Shown here: positions 6,403-7,391 of the stretch, in pieces
How positions within the stretch are numbered: the stretch's first letter is position 1
Layout of the letters: the number at the start of each line of letters is the position of its first letter
Origin: Xenorhabdus eapokensis
GTDB lineage: Bacteria; Pseudomonadota; Gammaproteobacteria; Enterobacterales; Enterobacteriaceae
NCBI RefSeq assembly: GCF_001908105.1
Contig: NZ_MKGQ01000061.1
Location: forward strand, 1-7,391
Reading direction: 5' to 3'
Length of the DNA: 7,391 bases
The notes under the pieces: model-generated
Databases searched by the model: none
Told to the model about the DNA's origin: nothing
The model's input: the letters and a program-made list of their open reading frames with translations, nothing else
Position numbers and translations under genes: made by a program

Positions 6403-7206
6403 TTATTCAAATAAGCCAGCAATAATGTCTAAAATAATTTTTTTTGCGTTCTCATTCACTTCTTCATCAGATGATGCATTAAATTCAGCTAGTTCCACAC
6501 CAAGAATTTGATGTAAAGGAATTGCCTGGAAAATTTCTTTTATTTGCATAACAGTGAGGCCATTGGGCACTTGATAATCAGCTGGCAAATAACCAGGCTC
6601 CAGAACATCCCAATCAATATGAATCCACACAGGAGCACCACCGATGGCATCTAATATATTTTGTGTGTTAACTTGGGAAGGAGGTAAAATTTTTACCTGA
6701 GCTTGGTTTAATAAGTTTTGCTCTTTAGGATCAATGTCTCTAGAACCAATTAAGATAACGTTTTTGGAATTTAGTCCTGAGCCATGACCGCTGTCCCATA
6801 ATCCGCAAGCTGCCGCTACAACCATACCACCAAGATAGCCTGATTCAGTTGTTTCAGGGGTATTGAAATCACCGTGAGCATCAATCCATAGTAATCTAGC
6901 ATCAGGATAGACCTCAGCAACAACAGGGAGCGTCGCCAAACTGGCAGAGCAAGTGTTAGCCAACATTATATTACGTTTGTTTTCCTTAATTCCTTTATTT
7001 AAGGCTTTCCTTAAACCTTCTAGTGTATTTTTTGCCAGTGGCAAACTTTCTTGCCATGAATCATTAACTGAAGGAGTTGGTTTACCAACATACGTAGCAT
7101 TGAGACCATATTTTTCCTCTAATGCCTTTGCAATAATTGCGGCACCAGCAATCATATTATCTGCACGATCAGCAATACGGCCTTGTGAAACTATTAGATT
7201 ATTCAT
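6403..7206 (-). CDS. dcsB: Arginase-family hydrolase, DcsB-like (N-omega-hydroxy-L-arginine to hydroxyurea)
   Basis: A 267-residue ureohydrolase-fold protein starting MNNLIVSQGRIADRADNMI. Metal-site blocks: NTCSASL (84-90), where arginases have GGDHS, so Cys86 replaces a ligand His; DAHGDFN (109-115) with Asp109, His111 and Asp113; and HIDWDVLEP (196-204) with Asp198 and Asp200. The arginase catalytic His of GNLHG is Gly126 here (GYLGG). Late blocks NGLTVMQ and GVELAEFN correspond to the arginase GGLT and DIVEVN regions. DcsB cleaves N-omega-hydroxy-arginine to ornithine and hydroxyurea; as I recall, it also carries this Cys substitution at residue 86. ATG 7206 with GGA 7 nt upstream is preferred to the TTG at 7218. 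It is the first complete gene of the operon. Ordinary arginase or agmatinase is unlikely given the altered metal site. Confidence 0.88.
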   Translation of the reverse strand: MNNLIVSQGRIADRADNMIAGAAIIAKALEEKYGLNATYVGKPTPSVNDSWQESLPLAKNTLEGLRKALNKGIKENKRNIMLANTCSASLATLPVVAEVYPDARLLWIDAHGDFNTPETTESGYLGGMVVAAACGLWDSGHGSGLNSKNVILIGSRDIDPKEQNLLNQAQVKILPPSQVNTQNILDAIGGAPVWIHIDWDVLEPGYLPADYQVPNGLTVMQIKEIFQAIPLHQILGVELAEFNASSDEEVNENAKKIILDIIAGLFE

Positions 7207-7262
7207 AATGATATCCAAAAATAAAATTATTTACTAATTGAGTTATTAAAGTGAAATGGGCA

Positions 7263-7291
7263 CTTATCGGTACGATCTTTGTTTTCTTCAA
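7263..7291 (-). promoter_or_regulatory. Candidate promoter upstream of dcsB
   Basis: On the minus strand TTGAAG (7286-7291), a 17-bp spacer and GATAAG (7263-7268) form a four-of-six match to each sigma-70 box, 57 nt before the dcsB ATG in a 125-nt gap. The region is AT-rich, so alternatives exist; if dcsA lies upstream, the main promoter may be outside the window. Confidence 0.25.
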
Positions 7292-7331
7292 TTAAATAAG
7301 ATTTCAAAATAATAGATCACTTGGAGGGAAC

Positions 7332-7391
7332 TCAGTCCGGTTTTTGCGATCTGATCAATTGCGAAAAATCACAAATCACCCAACGGACCGA
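7332..7391 (-). other. Possible C-terminal end of an upstream gene (runs off right edge)
   Basis: A minus-strand frame enters from the right edge, reads SVRWVICDFSQLIRSQKPD and stops at TGA (7332-7334), 125 nt before dcsB. This is the frame and place where an upstream operon gene such as dcsA, or a flanking insertion sequence, would end. I do not recognise the 19 residues, and an open stretch this short can occur by chance. The DNA also holds two TTGCGA copies (7344-7349 and 7359-7364) flanking TGATCA. Confidence 0.25.

Noticed and set aside
1573..7206. Reading the six genes as primary metabolism (arginase, DAP epimerase, cysteine synthase, homoserine acetyltransferase)
   Set aside because: These belong to unrelated pathways and are not normally in one operon; the order and altered active sites fit dcs genes better.
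7344..7364. Two TTGCGA copies flanking TGATCA as an operator or insertion-sequence end
   Set aside because: The copies are short and direct, not a clean inverted repeat, and no partner end is visible in the window.
1..7391. CRISPR arrays, tRNA, rRNA or riboswitches
   Set aside because: I saw no regularly spaced repeats, cloverleaf-like sequence or recognisable aptamer core on either strand.

Overview
The window looks like accessory DNA from an AT-rich gammaproteobacterium. A Xenorhabdus/Photorhabdus-like member of the Morganellaceae is my best guess, from the insertion-sequence mix and protein style, but no housekeeping gene is present to settle it. It has two halves. Positions 1 to about 1410 are a plus-strand graveyard of insertion sequences. 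Positions 1573 to 7206 are a tight minus-strand operon of six enzyme genes.

Insertion-sequence half: the C-terminal end of an IS630-type transposase (2-175); the N-terminal third of an IS701-type transposase (from 268) fused in frame near 639 to the C-terminal two thirds of an IS982-type transposase; and, inside the IS982 remnant, a 157-bp MITE (949-1105) with perfect 16-bp terminal inverted repeats and a 9-bp target duplication. The MITE ends resemble those of IS50.

Operon half, in transcription order (right to left): arginase-like hydrolase, DapF-like racemase, CysK-like PLP synthase, MetX-like acetyltransferase, short-chain dehydrogenase (SDR), ATP-grasp ligase. Taken one by one these would be named as arginine, lysine, cysteine and methionine enzymes. 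Together, and in this order, they match dcsB-dcsC-dcsD-dcsE-dcsG of the D-cycloserine pathway known from Streptomyces lavendulae, with an extra SDR between dcsE and dcsG. The inferred route is: N-omega-hydroxy-L-arginine gives hydroxyurea (DcsB); L-serine plus acetyl-CoA gives O-acetyl-L-serine (DcsE); O-acetylserine plus hydroxyurea gives O-ureido-L-serine (DcsD); racemisation gives O-ureido-D-serine (DcsC); ATP-dependent ring closure gives D-cycloserine (DcsG). Active-site changes support the reassignment: the arginase-like protein has Cys in place of a metal-ligand His, and the DapF-like protein keeps both catalytic Cys but lacks the Arg that holds the distal end of diaminopimelate.

The heme enzyme DcsA, which makes hydroxyarginine, and any self-resistance ligase or exporter are not seen. 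DcsA could lie beyond the right edge, where a short minus-strand reading frame runs off the window. The left flank of the operon is only insertion-sequence debris, so no further pathway gene lies there within the window.
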